A stretch of DNA of 37,526 bases from Bacillota bacterium (lineage in GTDB: Bacteria > Bacillota > Clostridia > Christensenellales > Aristaeellaceae), in assembly GCA_023415715.1 (NCBI GenBank), contig JAEZJP010000140.1:1-37526 (forward strand). Direction: 5' to 3'. Each line of letters starts with the position of its first letter. Position 1 is the stretch's first letter. The position numbers and the translations under genes were made by a program. Positions 15,643 through 24,447 of the stretch are shown piece by piece. Below the pieces are notes generated by a model. That model saw only the letters and a program-made list of their open reading frames with translations. It was not told the origin of the DNA and made no database searches.

Positions 15643-16812
15643 ATGAACCGCATTTATATGGACAATGCCGCCACCACGCCCGTAAGCCAGGAAGTGCTGA
15701 ATTTCATGCTGCCCTACTTTACGCAGGTGTACGGCAATGCCAGCAGCATCCATCAAACTGGGCGGGAAGCGGCAAAAGCCATTGCCGAAGCACGCAGGCA
15801 GGTGGCGGCGGCCATCGGGGCCAAGCCGGAAGAGATATACTTCACGGCAGGCGGATCGGAAAGCGACAACTGGGCCATCAAGGGTACGGCCTTTGCTCGC
15901 AGGGCGAAGGGCAACCACATCATCACCAGTTCCATCGAGCACCATGCCGTTTTGCACACCTGTGAATGGCTTGAAAAGCAGGGCTTTGAGGTGACCTACC
16001 TGCCCGTGGACGGTGACGGCTTCGTATCCCCCGCCGATGTGGAAAAGGCTATCACCGACAAGACCATCCTCATCACCATCATGGCGGCCAACAACGAGAT
16101 CGGCACAGTTGAGCCCATTGCGGAAATCGGCAAAATCGCCAAGGCCCACAACATTCCCTTCCATACCGATGCGGTGCAGGCGATAGGCGCCATTCCTGTA
16201 AATGTTGCAGACTGGCAGGCGGATATGCTGTCGTTGTCCGGCCACAAGTTCCACGGCCCCAAAGGTGTTGGCGCGCTGTATGTGCGCAAGGGCACAAGGC
16301 TGGACACGCTTTTGCAGGGCGGCGCTCAGGAGCGTGGGCTTAGGGCCGGTACGGAAAATCTGGCCGGTATCGTTGGCCTTGGCAAGGCCATTACGCTGGC
16401 GGTGGAAAACCTTGAAGAGAAGTCGAAGAAGCTTGCTGCATTGCGGGACAGGCTCATTGAAGGCATATTGAACAGCATTCCCGACGTACGTCTGAACGGC
16501 CCCAGATTAAGCCGCCTGCCGGGCAATGTGAATGTTTCGGTGCGCTATATCGAGGGTGAATCGCTGCTTCTGCGCCTGGACCTCAGTGGTATCGCTGCCT
16601 CCAGCGGTTCAGCATGCACCAGCGGCTCCCTGGATCCGTCCCATGTGCTGCTGGCCATCGGCCTTCCCCATGAAATCGCCCACGGAAGCCTGCGGCTGTC
16701 CTTAAGTCAGGACAATACCGATGATGATGTGGACGAGGTGCTGAAAGTGCTCCCCGGCATCGTAGAAAATTTGCGGGACATGTCGCCGTTGTTTGCGGCC
16801 GCTTCAAAATAA
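15643..16812 (+). CDS. iscS: cysteine desulfurase
   Basis: A 389-residue PLP-dependent class V aminotransferase that converts cysteine to alanine and delivers persulfide sulfur to the IscU scaffold. ATG 15643, after a GGAAGG site, gives the canonical N-terminus MNRIYMDNAATTPV; the open frame upstream overlaps iscR and is not used. Key residues: H101 in EHHAVLHTCEW, D176 in FHTDAVQA, the PLP lysine K202 in SLSGHKFHGPKG, and the catalytic cysteine C325 in SSGSACTSGSLDPSHVL. The short mobile loop is of the NifS/IscS type. The gap to iscU is 14 bp. Confidence 0.96.
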   Translation: MNRIYMDNAATTPVSQEVLNFMLPYFTQVYGNASSIHQTGREAAKAIAEARRQVAAAIGAKPEEIYFTAGGSESDNWAIKGTAFARRAKGNHIITSSIEHHAVLHTCEWLEKQGFEVTYLPVDGDGFVSPADVEKAITDKTILITIMAANNEIGTVEPIAEIGKIAKAHNIPFHTDAVQAIGAIPVNVADWQADMLSLSGHKFHGPKGVGALYVRKGTRLDTLLQGGAQERGLRAGTENLAGIVGLGKAITLAVENLEEKSKKLAALRDRLIEGILNSIPDVRLNGPRLSRLPGNVNVSVRYIEGESLLLRLDLSGIAASSGSACTSGSLDPSHVLLAIGLPHEIAHGSLRLSLSQDNTDDDVDEVLKVLPGIVENLRDMSPLFAAASK

Positions 16813-16826
16813 GGAGAGAAACCTAT

Positions 16827-17204
16827 ATGCAATACAGTGAAAAAGTTTGGGATCATTTTGAACATCCAAGGAACGTGGGCGAGTTGGAAAGCCCCAGCGG
16901 CAGCGGTACGGTGGGCAACGCCAACTGCGGCGATATCATGAAAATGGACATCCAGGTGGAAGACGGCATCATCACCGATGTGAAGTTCAAGACCTTTGGC
17001 TGCGGCGCCGCCATCGCCACCAGCAGTATGGCCACCGAGATGGTGAAAGGCAAATCCATAGAGGAGGCGCTTACGCTCACCAACAAGGCGGTGATGGAAG
17101 CGCTGGACGGGCTTCCCCCGGTCAAGATCCACTGTTCGCTTCTGGCGGAGGAAGCCATTCACGCCGCCATTGAGGATTACCAAAAAAAGCAGGAAGCAAA
17201 GTAA
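16827..17204 (+). CDS. iscU: Fe-S cluster scaffold protein IscU/NifU-N
   Basis: A 125-residue scaffold on which [2Fe-2S] clusters form from sulfur supplied by the desulfurase just upstream. Three conserved cysteine ligands are present: C34 in GNANCGDIMKM, C59 in KTFGCGAA and C103 in KIHCSLLAEEAI. The length fits the stand-alone form. AAGGAGAG lies upstream of the ATG. It is the last gene of the cluster and is followed by a terminator-like hairpin. Confidence 0.95.
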   Translation: MQYSEKVWDHFEHPRNVGELESPSGSGTVGNANCGDIMKMDIQVEDGIITDVKFKTFGCGAAIATSSMATEMVKGKSIEEALTLTNKAVMEALDGLPPVKIHCSLLAEEAIHAAIEDYQKKQEAK

Positions 17205-17205
17205 A

Positions 17206-17245
17206 AAGCCGGGTTTGCTAAGCGTACCCCGGCTTCCCTGTGTTT
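17206..17245 (+). terminator. probable terminator after iscU
   Basis: AAGCCGGG (17206-17213) pairs with CCCGGCTT (17228-17235) across a 14-base loop and is followed by CCCTGTGTTTT. The T-tract is imperfect, so read-through into hflX is possible. Confidence 0.55.
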
Positions 17246-17258
17246 TCAAGGAGGAGTT

Positions 17259-19034
17259 ATGGCCGAAATCCATGGCAATACCGAAGGCCTGCGCAGAACG
17301 CTGCTTAATGAGTTGGAGAAGCTGTATACCTGGGAAGTAAGCCGTGACACGTTCGTACCCCTGGAAATGGTGGATATGCTTGGGGAAATATCGCTGCATA
17401 TCAACCGAGAAATAGCTGTGTACATCACCCGTGACGGCGAAGTTGTGGATGTGATCGTGGGCGGACTGGATAATGTGTCGCTGTCGGAATTCCGCCTGCG
17501 CCGCAACGTGCGGCGGCTTTCCATGGTGCGGTGCATACATACCCATCCAGGCGGCAGCGCGGAATTATCGGATGTGGATATCAGCGCCCTTCGCACCATG
17601 CGTTTTGACGCCATGGCCGCAATCGGCCTCATGCCGGGCCGCCAACCTGCGATCGGTGCTGGCTTTTTGGGGGAAATGGAAGGCGATCAGCCCGCGCTTA
17701 GGCTGTTTGGCCCCATGCCTGTAAGCAAAATCCCTCAGGAAGCCTGGATGGACGAAATACTGGTCTCCGACGAGCTGGTCACTGAGGGGCAGGATCAGCA
17801 ATCGCTTGGCGGGCCGGAGCGGGCCATCCTCGTCGGTACTGAAAGCGAAGAATCGCTTGAGGAATTGAAAAGGCTGGCGGAAACGGCGGGAGCACTGGTG
17901 GTAGCGACTGCGCTGCAAAAGCGCACAAAGCCCGACGGCGCCACGTTCGTCGGCCGTGGCAAGGCGGAGGAGCTTTCGCTGGATTGCCAGGCGCAGCATA
18001 TTGACATTGCAATCTTCGATGAAGAACTGACCGGCATCCAGGTGCGCAACCTGGAGGAATTTTTGCATGTCAAGGTCATCGACCGCACCATGCTGATCCT
18101 GGACATCTTCGCCCAGCGCGCTTCCTCCAGGGAAGGCAAGCTGCAGGTGGAGCTTGCGCAATTAAACTACCGTTCCACAAGGCTTATCGGACAGGGGTTG
18201 GTACTTTCGCGCCTTGCCGGCGGCATCGGCACCCGTGGCCCAGGCGAAAGCAAGCTGGAAATCAGCCGCCGCCGCATCAGGGAGCGTATTACCGACGTCA
18301 AGCGGGAACTTACCGAAATGGAAAAGCAGCGGGGGATCCGCCGCCGTGTCAGGGAGCGTACCCAGGTGCCGGTGGTGGCGCTGGTGGGCTATACAAACGC
18401 GGGCAAATCAACGCTTTTAAACAAAATCAGCGGCGCGGACGTCTATGTAAAGGACCAGCTTTTTGCCACGCTGGACGCCGTATCCAGGAATGTGAAGCTT
18501 GACAGCGGCACCGAATTTCTGCTGGTGGATACTGTAGGCTTTATCCGCAAGCTGCCCCATGACCTGGTGGAGGCCTTCCACTCCACGCTGGAGGAAGCGA
18601 CGTTGGCGGACATCCTGCTCATCGTTTCCGATGCCGCTTCCCCCGATTGCCTGAAACAGCATCAGGTGGTGCTGGAGGTGCTGAACCAATTGGGCGCATC
18701 CCAGCAGCCCCGAATCGACGTGCTGAACAAGTGCGACGCGGCGGAAAATATCCCCTTCCTGCCCGGTGCGGTGCACGTATCCGCCACGCAAGGCACTGGG
18801 ATTGACGAGCTTCTTATAAGGATCGCTTCCCTGCTTAATGCAAGGCGCCAGCAGGCGGTACTGCTTGTGCCCTTCTCCCAGTACGGCGCCGTAAGTGATG
18901 TGCGCTCCCTGGGGCAGATCGTGAGTGAGGAGCATCTGGAGGAAGGCACGAGGATCACGGCCCTTCTGGAGGAAAGCGCAAAGAACCGGCTCATTTCAAA
19001 GTATGGAAATCAAATTTTTGTCAAAAAAGAGTGA
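17259..19034 (+). CDS. hflX: GTPase HflX with N-terminal JAMM-like domain
   Basis: A 591-residue protein. Residues about 188-591 are HflX, the ribosome-associated GTPase that splits stalled or stressed ribosomes: FVGRGKAEEL (230-239), the glycine-rich GTRGPGESKLEISRRRIRERI (324-344), G1 GYTNAGKST (377-385), G3 DTVGF and G4 NKCD. Residues 1-185 are an extension not found in the roughly 420-residue E. coli type. It contains H94-T-H96-P, six residues, S104, two residues, D107, which is the exact JAMM (MPN+) zinc-metalloprotease spacing, and an acidic candidate E51 in NREIAVYI upstream. AAGGAGG precedes the ATG. Its stop overlaps the GTG of the next gene. The extension may bind zinc and act as a peptidase, or be a structural relic; activity is inference. 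Confidence 0.93.
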   Translation: MAEIHGNTEGLRRTLLNELEKLYTWEVSRDTFVPLEMVDMLGEISLHINREIAVYITRDGEVVDVIVGGLDNVSLSEFRLRRNVRRLSMVRCIHTHPGGSAELSDVDISALRTMRFDAMAAIGLMPGRQPAIGAGFLGEMEGDQPALRLFGPMPVSKIPQEAWMDEILVSDELVTEGQDQQSLGGPERAILVGTESEESLEELKRLAETAGALVVATALQKRTKPDGATFVGRGKAEELSLDCQAQHIDIAIFDEELTGIQVRNLEEFLHVKVIDRTMLILDIFAQRASSREGKLQVELAQLNYRSTRLIGQGLVLSRLAGGIGTRGPGESKLEISRRRIRERITDVKRELTEMEKQRGIRRRVRERTQVPVVALVGYTNAGKSTLLNKISGADVYVKDQLFATLDAVSRNVKLDSGTEFLLVDTVGFIRKLPHDLVEAFHSTLEEATLADILLIVSDAASPDCLKQHQVVLEVLNQLGASQQPRIDVLNKCDAAENIPFLPGAVHVSATQGTGIDELLIRIASLLNARRQQAVLLVPFSQYGAVSDVRSLGQIVSEEHLEEGTRITALLEESAKNRLISKYGNQIFVKKE

Positions 19035-19774
19035 AGGATTTGCCAGCCTGTTTCGTCGAATACTATGTACAAAGGAAAACCCTGGTGAAAGAGGCTGATT
19101 CTTTGCTTATCCGGCAGCTCGTTGCGACAGTCGCCCTGGCCGCATCTTTGATGGAAGGCGCCATGTATAAGGGAATGCCCCAAATGGATGTGGAAGGGCA
19201 AATTTTTTTGGTGAATCGTCAGCAGGAAATGTCAGAGGCTTATGTTCCGGAGACGGTGGAAGCAAAAGTTCAAGGCACCACCCGCCGCATGCGGCCGGAC
19301 GCCGCCAAGGCTTTGGAGGAAATGTTCACAGCGGCAAAAAAGGAAGCAAAGATCTCCTTCCTTACAGTATCGGGTTACCGTAGTTTCCCCAAGCAGCAAA
19401 CCGTGTACGTCAACAAGGTCAAATCTACCGGGAGCGAAAAAAAGGCGCAGGAGTATGTGGCGCCGCCCGGGTGCAGCGAACATCAGCTGGGCTTGGCCAT
19501 GGACGTGGGCGCCAAAGGCGCGCCCAGCGGCCTGAACGGTTCCTTCGGGAAAACAAAGGCCGGGAAATGGCTGAAGGGGAATGCCCACCGTTTTGGTTTC
19601 ATTATACGTTACCCGCAGGAATGGGAAGAGATCACCGGCTATAAATATGAGCCTTGGCACGTGCGGTATGTAGGTGTCGATTATGCCACATCCATGTATG
19701 AGCAGCAAATTCCCATGGAAACCTATGTGCAATCCTTGCAGGCGGAAGCCATCTTGGATATACTGGAACCATAA
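19031..19774 (+). CDS. M15 D-alanyl-D-alanine carboxypeptidase (VanY-like)
   Basis: Up to 247 residues. The GTG at 19031 overlaps the hflX stop; an alternative GTG at 19085 has AAGGA eight bases upstream and gives 229 residues starting just before a weakly hydrophobic segment (LLIRQLVATVALAASLMEGA), a possible signal or anchor. The catalytic domain is a zinc M15B peptidase that trims terminal D-Ala from peptidoglycan stems: SGYRSFPKQQTVY, zinc ligands in SEHQLGLAMDVG and EPWHVRYVG. It is followed 21 bp later by a paralogue. The role is probably cell-wall remodelling; vancomycin resistance is not implied. Confidence 0.88.
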   Translation: MKDLPACFVEYYVQRKTLVKEADSLLIRQLVATVALAASLMEGAMYKGMPQMDVEGQIFLVNRQQEMSEAYVPETVEAKVQGTTRRMRPDAAKALEEMFTAAKKEAKISFLTVSGYRSFPKQQTVYVNKVKSTGSEKKAQEYVAPPGCSEHQLGLAMDVGAKGAPSGLNGSFGKTKAGKWLKGNAHRFGFIIRYPQEWEEITGYKYEPWHVRYVGVDYATSMYEQQIPMETYVQSLQAEAILDILEP

Positions 19775-19795
19775 TGAAAAGGAGCGTGCAAACCG

Positions 19796-20743
19796 GTGGG
19801 GAAGAAATGGCTGCTGACTGCGCTGTGTCTGACCATGATATTCGTGGGCGGCTGCGCCTACGCCCAGGAGCTTGAGCAGGGGAACTCCGTTTCATGGACA
19901 TATCCCGTTTCCATGAATGAGCTTCAAAAGGAATACATCCGCCTGGTGAACACTGATAACCTGCTTCCCTCCGATTACATCCCAAAGAATCTTGTTAAGA
20001 TCAAGGTAAAGAAGACTTCCAGTTCCGCCATTCAAATGTGCGATTTTGTCTCCGACGCACTGGACGCTATGTTTGCCGCAGCATCCGAAGACGGCGTGAC
20101 TCTGTACGCCCACAGCGGCTATCGAAGCTATCAGACACAAAAAACCATGTATTATAACCGGTTGGAGCAAAATAACGGCAAGGATGACGGTGTGGTGGCC
20201 TTTCCCGGCTCCAGCGACCATCAGACGGGGCTTGGCATCGATATAATCAGCAAGGCGTGGATTGGCAAAAGGTTCAATTCCGAATTCGCAAAAACAGAGG
20301 AAGCCCAGTGGATGGCCGCCCATTGCGCGGAATACGGATTCATTATCCGCTATCCCGAGGGCAAGGAAGACATCACCAAGATCATTTATGAGCCCTGGCA
20401 TCTGCGCTACGTTGGGCAGGAGGCCGCCCAGTATATGATGAGCAATGGGCTGACGCTGGAGGAGTTTACTGCGCAGTGGCAGCAAGCTCTAGCTGACTTC
20501 CAAGGGAATGGCGGCGATACTAACCAGACAATACAACAAAGTCAGCCCCCCGAACAAGGCCAGGACGCCGAGCAGGGCCAGGATGCCGAACAAGGCCAGG
20601 ACGCCGGGCAGGGCCAGACAGGTGAACAAAATCAAACAGCAGAACAAGCCCCGGCAACCGGGCAACACCAGCTTCCCCAAGGTCCTGTAATCCTTGAGGA
20701 AGTAGGTGCGGACGGTGATCCGGAAGTAACGCTGTTTCACTAA
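19796..20743 (+). CDS. lipoprotein M15 D,D-carboxypeptidase (VanY-like) with repeat tail
   Basis: A 315-residue second M15B peptidase, starting at GTG 19796 after AAAAGGAG. A lipoprotein signal peptide ends at the lipobox FVGGC (Cys about 21), placing the enzyme on the outer face of the membrane. Zinc-site motifs are SGYRSYQTQKTMYYNR, SSDHQTGLGIDI and EPWHLRYVG. The C-terminal 65 or so residues are low-complexity and Gln-rich with a tandem QGQDAE unit, probably a flexible wall spacer. It is a paralogue of the upstream gene, and the pair may act on different substrates or at different locations. Confidence 0.9.
   Translation: MGKKWLLTALCLTMIFVGGCAYAQELEQGNSVSWTYPVSMNELQKEYIRLVNTDNLLPSDYIPKNLVKIKVKKTSSSAIQMCDFVSDALDAMFAAASEDGVTLYAHSGYRSYQTQKTMYYNRLEQNNGKDDGVVAFPGSSDHQTGLGIDIISKAWIGKRFNSEFAKTEEAQWMAAHCAEYGFIIRYPEGKEDITKIIYEPWHLRYVGQEAAQYMMSNGLTLEEFTAQWQQALADFQGNGGDTNQTIQQSQPPEQGQDAEQGQDAEQGQDAGQGQTGEQNQTAEQAPATGQHQLPQGPVILEEVGADGDPEVTLFH
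20552..20623 (+). repeat. 18-bp in-frame tandem repeat
   Basis: Three near-identical 18-base units (GAACAAGGCCAGGACGCC and variants) plus one diverged unit, encoding EQGQDA repeats in the tail of the second M15 peptidase. Copy number could vary between strains. Confidence 0.8.
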
Positions 20744-20813
20744 TTGTATTTGTGTAATATCGATAAGAAGAACTCTCTTATTGCAAAATAACTAAAATCA
20801 TGATTTCTATATA

Positions 20814-20854
20814 CAAAAAAGCCGGTGCATCAATTTGATGCACCGGCTTTTTTC
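20814..20854. terminator. strong, probably bidirectional terminator
   Basis: GCCGGTGCATCA (20821-20832) and TGATGCACCGGC (20836-20847) form a 12-bp perfect stem with loop ATT, an A-tract before and TTTTTT after. It ends the M15 gene pair. Confidence 0.9.
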
Positions 20855-20932
20855 TACTGTACAAACTTAGGAAAACAACGATTTGATAAAGCTCTAAACG
20901 AATAAAAGATGCACTTTCCATTTTCGAAAAGG

Positions 20933-20961
20933 TCGACTTTATCGGCACATTACGGTATAAT
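20933..20961 (+). promoter_or_regulatory. promoter of the ABC-2 exporter operon
   Basis: TCGACT (20933-20938), a 17-base spacer and consensus TATAAT (20956-20961), 50 bases before the ATPase start codon. Confidence 0.65.
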
Positions 20962-21011
20962 ATTTCCAATTCACTCCAATATATACAATTCATAACGGAA
21001 GGCGGGACATC

Positions 21012-21998
21012 ATGCCGCTGATTGAGACAAACGGGCTTACGAAAATCTATCGTCAGAATGTAAAGCAGCCGGGGCTTAAAGGCGCTTTAAAGAGCCTGGT
21101 AAAAACGGAATGGACCGAAAAGCTGGCGGTAGACGGGGTAACTTTTTCCATGGGGGAAGGGGAATCCCTGGCCTGCATCGGCGAAAATGGGGCAGGAAAG
21201 TCCACCCTGATCAAAATGCTTGTAGGCATCTTGACCCCGACCAACGGAAGTGTGACAGTGTACGGCCAAAGCCCTATGGAGCATCATGCCCGGTATCTAA
21301 AAAAGATTGGCGTCATATTCGGCCAGAAAACGAATTTATGGTGGGACATCCCCGTCATCGAAAGCTATAACGCCATCAAGGTTTTATACAAACTGGATAC
21401 CGCCTTGTTCGACAGGAACATGCGCATGGTGACGGAACTGCTTGATCTGGAACCGATACTGGGTTCGCCCGCCCGGCGGCTGTCCCTTGGCCAGCGCATG
21501 AAAGCGGATATCGGGCTGATCTTTCTGCACGGGCCGCAGCTGCTATATCTTGACGAGCCTACCATCGGCCTGGACATCAATGTGAAATTCGCAATTCGTA
21601 CATTTATCCGCAAAATGAACCGGGAAAACGGCGTTTCTGTGCTGTTGACCAGCCATGACCTGAGCGATATCGAGCAGATATGCGATAACGCCCTGGTCTT
21701 ATCCAAGGGCAGGGTGTATTACCAGGGTGCGCTTGATAAGCTCAGGCACAGGTATGCCTCTGGGCGCACGATCACAGTGGAAGGACCTGCGTTGGAAAAT
21801 GTCACCCCCCTCATCCCCAAGGCAAAGGTGACTTTGGATGGGCTTACCACACGCATCGCCTTTGACACGGCGGATTACAGTGCCAAAGAGATGCTGGATC
21901 TTGTGTCGCGATGCTATGATATCAAGGACATCACAGTGAATGAGCCGGGCATCGACCAGGTTGTGTCGCAGATTTTTGCGGCGGGGGCAAAGCAATGA
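21012..21998 (+). CDS. ABC-2 type exporter, ATP-binding subunit
   Basis: A 328-residue ATPase that powers the two permeases encoded immediately downstream. It has an N-terminal insertion typical of the DrrA-like, ABC-2 group (KQPGLKGALKSLVKTEW). Motifs are Walker A GENGAGKST, Q-loop GVIFGQKTNLWWD, signature LSLGQRMK, Walker B LLYLDEPTIGLD and H-loop LLTSHD. The C-terminal 90 residues form an accessory domain. The start follows a GGAAGGCGGG site. The stop overlaps the next start by ATGA. The substrate (drug, lipid or polysaccharide) is unknown. Confidence 0.93.
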   Translation: MPLIETNGLTKIYRQNVKQPGLKGALKSLVKTEWTEKLAVDGVTFSMGEGESLACIGENGAGKSTLIKMLVGILTPTNGSVTVYGQSPMEHHARYLKKIGVIFGQKTNLWWDIPVIESYNAIKVLYKLDTALFDRNMRMVTELLDLEPILGSPARRLSLGQRMKADIGLIFLHGPQLLYLDEPTIGLDINVKFAIRTFIRKMNRENGVSVLLTSHDLSDIEQICDNALVLSKGRVYYQGALDKLRHRYASGRTITVEGPALENVTPLIPKAKVTLDGLTTRIAFDTADYSAKEMLDLVSRCYDIKDITVNEPGIDQVVSQIFAAGAKQ

Positions 21999-22792
21999 AA
22001 TCCTTTGCAAAGCTAGTATCCCTTACCATGCAGAGCTCGCTGTTTTACCGGTCCGCGTTTTTGCTATCCATGATCACGCCGCTTATTTTGCTTGGCGGGC
22101 AGTTCATGCTCTGGCACAGTCTGTATTTGTCAAGCGTCAGAGGGGCAATCGGCGGGTTTACATCCAAGGACATGTATGCCTATATACTGATTTCCTTCTT
22201 CATCAACAACCTGCTGACCTGGTCCACCGAGAATATGTTATCCAGGGAGATCCGCTCGGGCAAGGTGGTATCACGGTGCTTAAAGCCGGTATCTTTTTTG
22301 AGCCAGTCCCTGGCGGATATGACGGGGTATGTGATTCCCCAGGCTCTTGTTAACGGCATTGTAACGGCAGCCTTGTTCCTGCTTTTCTCCCAAAACATTG
22401 CCATGCCCGATGCGGTCATGCTGCCCGCAGCCATATTAAGCCTTGCGCTGGGGCTTTTGCTCAGGATGATGATGGTCAGTTGCTTCAGCCTCCTGTGCTT
22501 TTTTACCACCAGCCATTTGGGCCTGAGCTGGGTACGCACGGCGCTGATGGACTTTTTCTCCGGCGCGCTGATCCCGGTAAGCCTGTTCCCCGGCTTTCTT
22601 ACGACAATCGCATGGCTGACTCCCTTCCCCCTGATGGTACAAACGCCGGTGGCTCTGTTCCTGAATCAGCCGCTATACTTGCCGGTATGGCTGACCATCC
22701 TGATGCAGCTTGCCTGGGCATCCGCATTCTTCCTTATCCATCAGGTGCTGTATGAAAGGGTGCGCCGGACCGTTTCCTTTGCGGGGGGCTGA
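21995..22792 (+). CDS. ABC-2 type exporter, permease subunit 1
   Basis: A 265-residue membrane protein with about six helices, matching the ABC-2 permease group (ABC2_membrane_6) found in pairs with DrrA-like ATPases. Typical features are an N-terminal amphipathic stretch (SFAKLVSLTMQSSLFYRSAF) and the loop LSREIRSGKVVSRCLKPVS, which probably contacts the ATPase as a coupling helix. It overlaps the ATPase gene by four bases and precedes the second permease by two. Confidence 0.88.
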   Translation: MKSFAKLVSLTMQSSLFYRSAFLLSMITPLILLGGQFMLWHSLYLSSVRGAIGGFTSKDMYAYILISFFINNLLTWSTENMLSREIRSGKVVSRCLKPVSFLSQSLADMTGYVIPQALVNGIVTAALFLLFSQNIAMPDAVMLPAAILSLALGLLLRMMMVSCFSLLCFFTTSHLGLSWVRTALMDFFSGALIPVSLFPGFLTTIAWLTPFPLMVQTPVALFLNQPLYLPVWLTILMQLAWASAFFLIHQVLYERVRRTVSFAGG

Positions 22793-22794
22793 AA

Positions 22795-23574
22795 ATGTTT
22801 AAAATTTATTGGATGATCAAATCACAGTACCTGAAAACCGCCATGGAGTACCGCTTCAATTTCTGGATGATGGCTGTAGCCGGCTTTGTGATGCGTGCGC
22901 TGATGATGGGCGTGGCCTTTGTGCTGTACCGGAACGTGCCCGAAATTGCGGGCTTTACCGAGGGCCAGGTGTATTTGATCATGTCCTTCATGTTTATTAC
23001 CGAAGGGATGAGCAATATCTTTTTCGATGGCATCTGGTACATACCGCGGCTGGTTTTTGGCGGAGAGTTGGATGTGATGCTTTCCCGCCCGGTATCGCCC
23101 CTGTACCAGATTCTTTCCCATGAGGTGGGATTGCAGGGGGTAGGGGTGCTGGGCATCGGCTTCCTTAGCCTTTTTATGGCACTGGCTGCGCTTCAAGCGC
23201 TGACCATCACAGCAGTGTTCCTTAGTTTGTTGTTCATCGTGTGCGGAACGGCAGTGCGGACATCCAGCTATCTTATCGGCGCATGCAACGTATTTTGGCT
23301 GAAGGCCGGCGGGCAGGTGAATGTGCCTTATACCCTGTATGCCATCGGCGAATACGCCAAGTATCCGGTAAGGGTATATCCCCTGTTTATGCAGATCGTG
23401 CTGTTTGGATTGATTCCCTACGCGTTTATCGGGTATGTGCCCTGCCTGATGCTTTCCGGGCAGTGGACGCTCCTGTATATATTATTGACCATCGCTGTGA
23501 GCGCTGCGTACTCCTTGCTGGCCAGGGCGGTTTTTTATAAGGGGGTCGGGAAATATGAGAGCATGGGGATGTAA
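22795..23574 (+). CDS. ABC-2 type exporter, permease subunit 2
   Basis: A 259-residue membrane protein with about six helices, from the same permease group as the gene before it, probably forming a heterodimer with it. The matching coupling loop is FGGELDVMLSRPVSPLYQIL. The GGGGGG run just upstream is the likely ribosome site. It is the last gene of the operon, followed by a hairpin. Confidence 0.88.
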   Translation: MFKIYWMIKSQYLKTAMEYRFNFWMMAVAGFVMRALMMGVAFVLYRNVPEIAGFTEGQVYLIMSFMFITEGMSNIFFDGIWYIPRLVFGGELDVMLSRPVSPLYQILSHEVGLQGVGVLGIGFLSLFMALAALQALTITAVFLSLLFIVCGTAVRTSSYLIGACNVFWLKAGGQVNVPYTLYAIGEYAKYPVRVYPLFMQIVLFGLIPYAFIGYVPCLMLSGQWTLLYILLTIAVSAAYSLLARAVFYKGVGKYESMGM

Positions 23575-23632
23575 AAAACAACAATAATGCTGAACGGCTC
23601 GACCCATGAATGGTTTGGAATTACACAAGAAA

Positions 23633-23666
23633 GCCAGCGTATCAATTTGACACGCCGGCCATTTTC
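23633..23666 (+). terminator. terminator-like hairpin after the ABC-2 operon
   Basis: GCCAGCGTATCA (23633-23644) pairs, with G-U pairs, to TGACACGCCGGC (23648-23659) and is followed by CATTTTCTT. A second, GC-rich hairpin (GAGGGGGAA/TTTCCCCTC, about 23680-23703) lies 20 bases on, without a T-tract. Confidence 0.6.
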
Positions 23667-23728
23667 TTGGGGTGCAATGAGGGGGAACCGCAGTTTCCCC
23701 TCGTTTGTAATCGTGCCGCCCGCATTTT

Positions 23729-24214
23729 TCACGAAAGTGCAGACAGGAGGAATAAGGCGCAGAGCATAGCTGTGCCGCCGTACAGGTAGGGTTTCGGACG
23801 GGAAAACGTATACAGCGACCTCACTCCCGCCGCCTGTCCGAACAGCAGTGCGCCGCATGCCACCAGCGCATCCAGCCAGACATATTGCTGCCCCAGGATA
23901 AGGCTATACAGATAGTGCGCCCCGAGCATCGTCAGGGTGCTGACCAGTTGGGCCACGGCTGCGCTCCATAGAATGCGCGTGGCATGACGCGCGGCCTGTG
24001 GCACGCCTGTTGCCCAGGGGCGCGGGTTGCGCCTTATAAGGGCTATCCCCAGGAACCACCAGACAAACAAAAGACCCGCTGCCCATCTGTTCAGCCGCCA
24101 GATGCTGGCGGGGATGCCGGCTTGTCCCAGCGCAAAAGCCAATGCAGCCATCACAGCCGCCAAAGGCGCGGCGCCCAGCATATGCCAGCGTTGTGCACGT
24201 ACCGTATAATCCAT
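23729..24214 (-). CDS. hypothetical integral membrane protein
   Basis: A 161-residue protein with about four or five membrane helices (about 12-32, 43-62, 85-108, 113-130 and 143-160). I do not recognise a family. The GGGGAGATGAAAT ribosome site is good, and the codon use is like its neighbours. It stands alone, convergent with the ABC-2 operon; the 230-bp region upstream (24215-24445) shows no clear promoter and ends in the terminator of the next gene. Confidence 0.7.
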   Translation of the reverse strand: MDYTVRAQRWHMLGAAPLAAVMAALAFALGQAGIPASIWRLNRWAAGLLFVWWFLGIALIRRNPRPWATGVPQAARHATRILWSAAVAQLVSTLTMLGAHYLYSLILGQQYVWLDALVACGALLFGQAAGVRSLYTFSRPKPYLYGGTAMLCALFLLSALS

Positions 24215-24402
24215 ATTTCATCTCCCCCTCTGGGATAAGCTATGTGCGCTGTCAGGGGGAATATGACTATGGATTTGCGAAAGGCAAAAAAATTTTTAAG
24301 GAAAATAAGCCTTGTATTTTTGATTCTTCCTTTGGACAAGGCACACAGGACTGCCAATATTCTTTTTATACTGGTCGTGCAGCTTAAGATTTCCAGTCCA
24401 AA

Positions 24403-24447
24403 AAGGCACGCGAAGGGGGATGCTGAATGCATCCCTTTGCGCGCCTT
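24403..24447 (-). terminator. terminator of the spore lipoprotein gene
   Basis: A long stem of about 19 pairs (24403-24423 with 24429-24447) overlaps the stop codon of the minus-strand lipoprotein gene. On that strand it is followed by a T-run (complement of AAAA at 24399-24404). Confidence 0.75.

Noticed and set aside
20552..20623. CRISPR-like array
   Set aside because: The 18-bp units are contiguous without spacers and are in frame inside a protein gene.
19031..20743. Vancomycin-resistance operon
   Set aside because: Only VanY-like peptidases are present, without vanH/A/X or a VanRS pair nearby; the family is common in wall metabolism.
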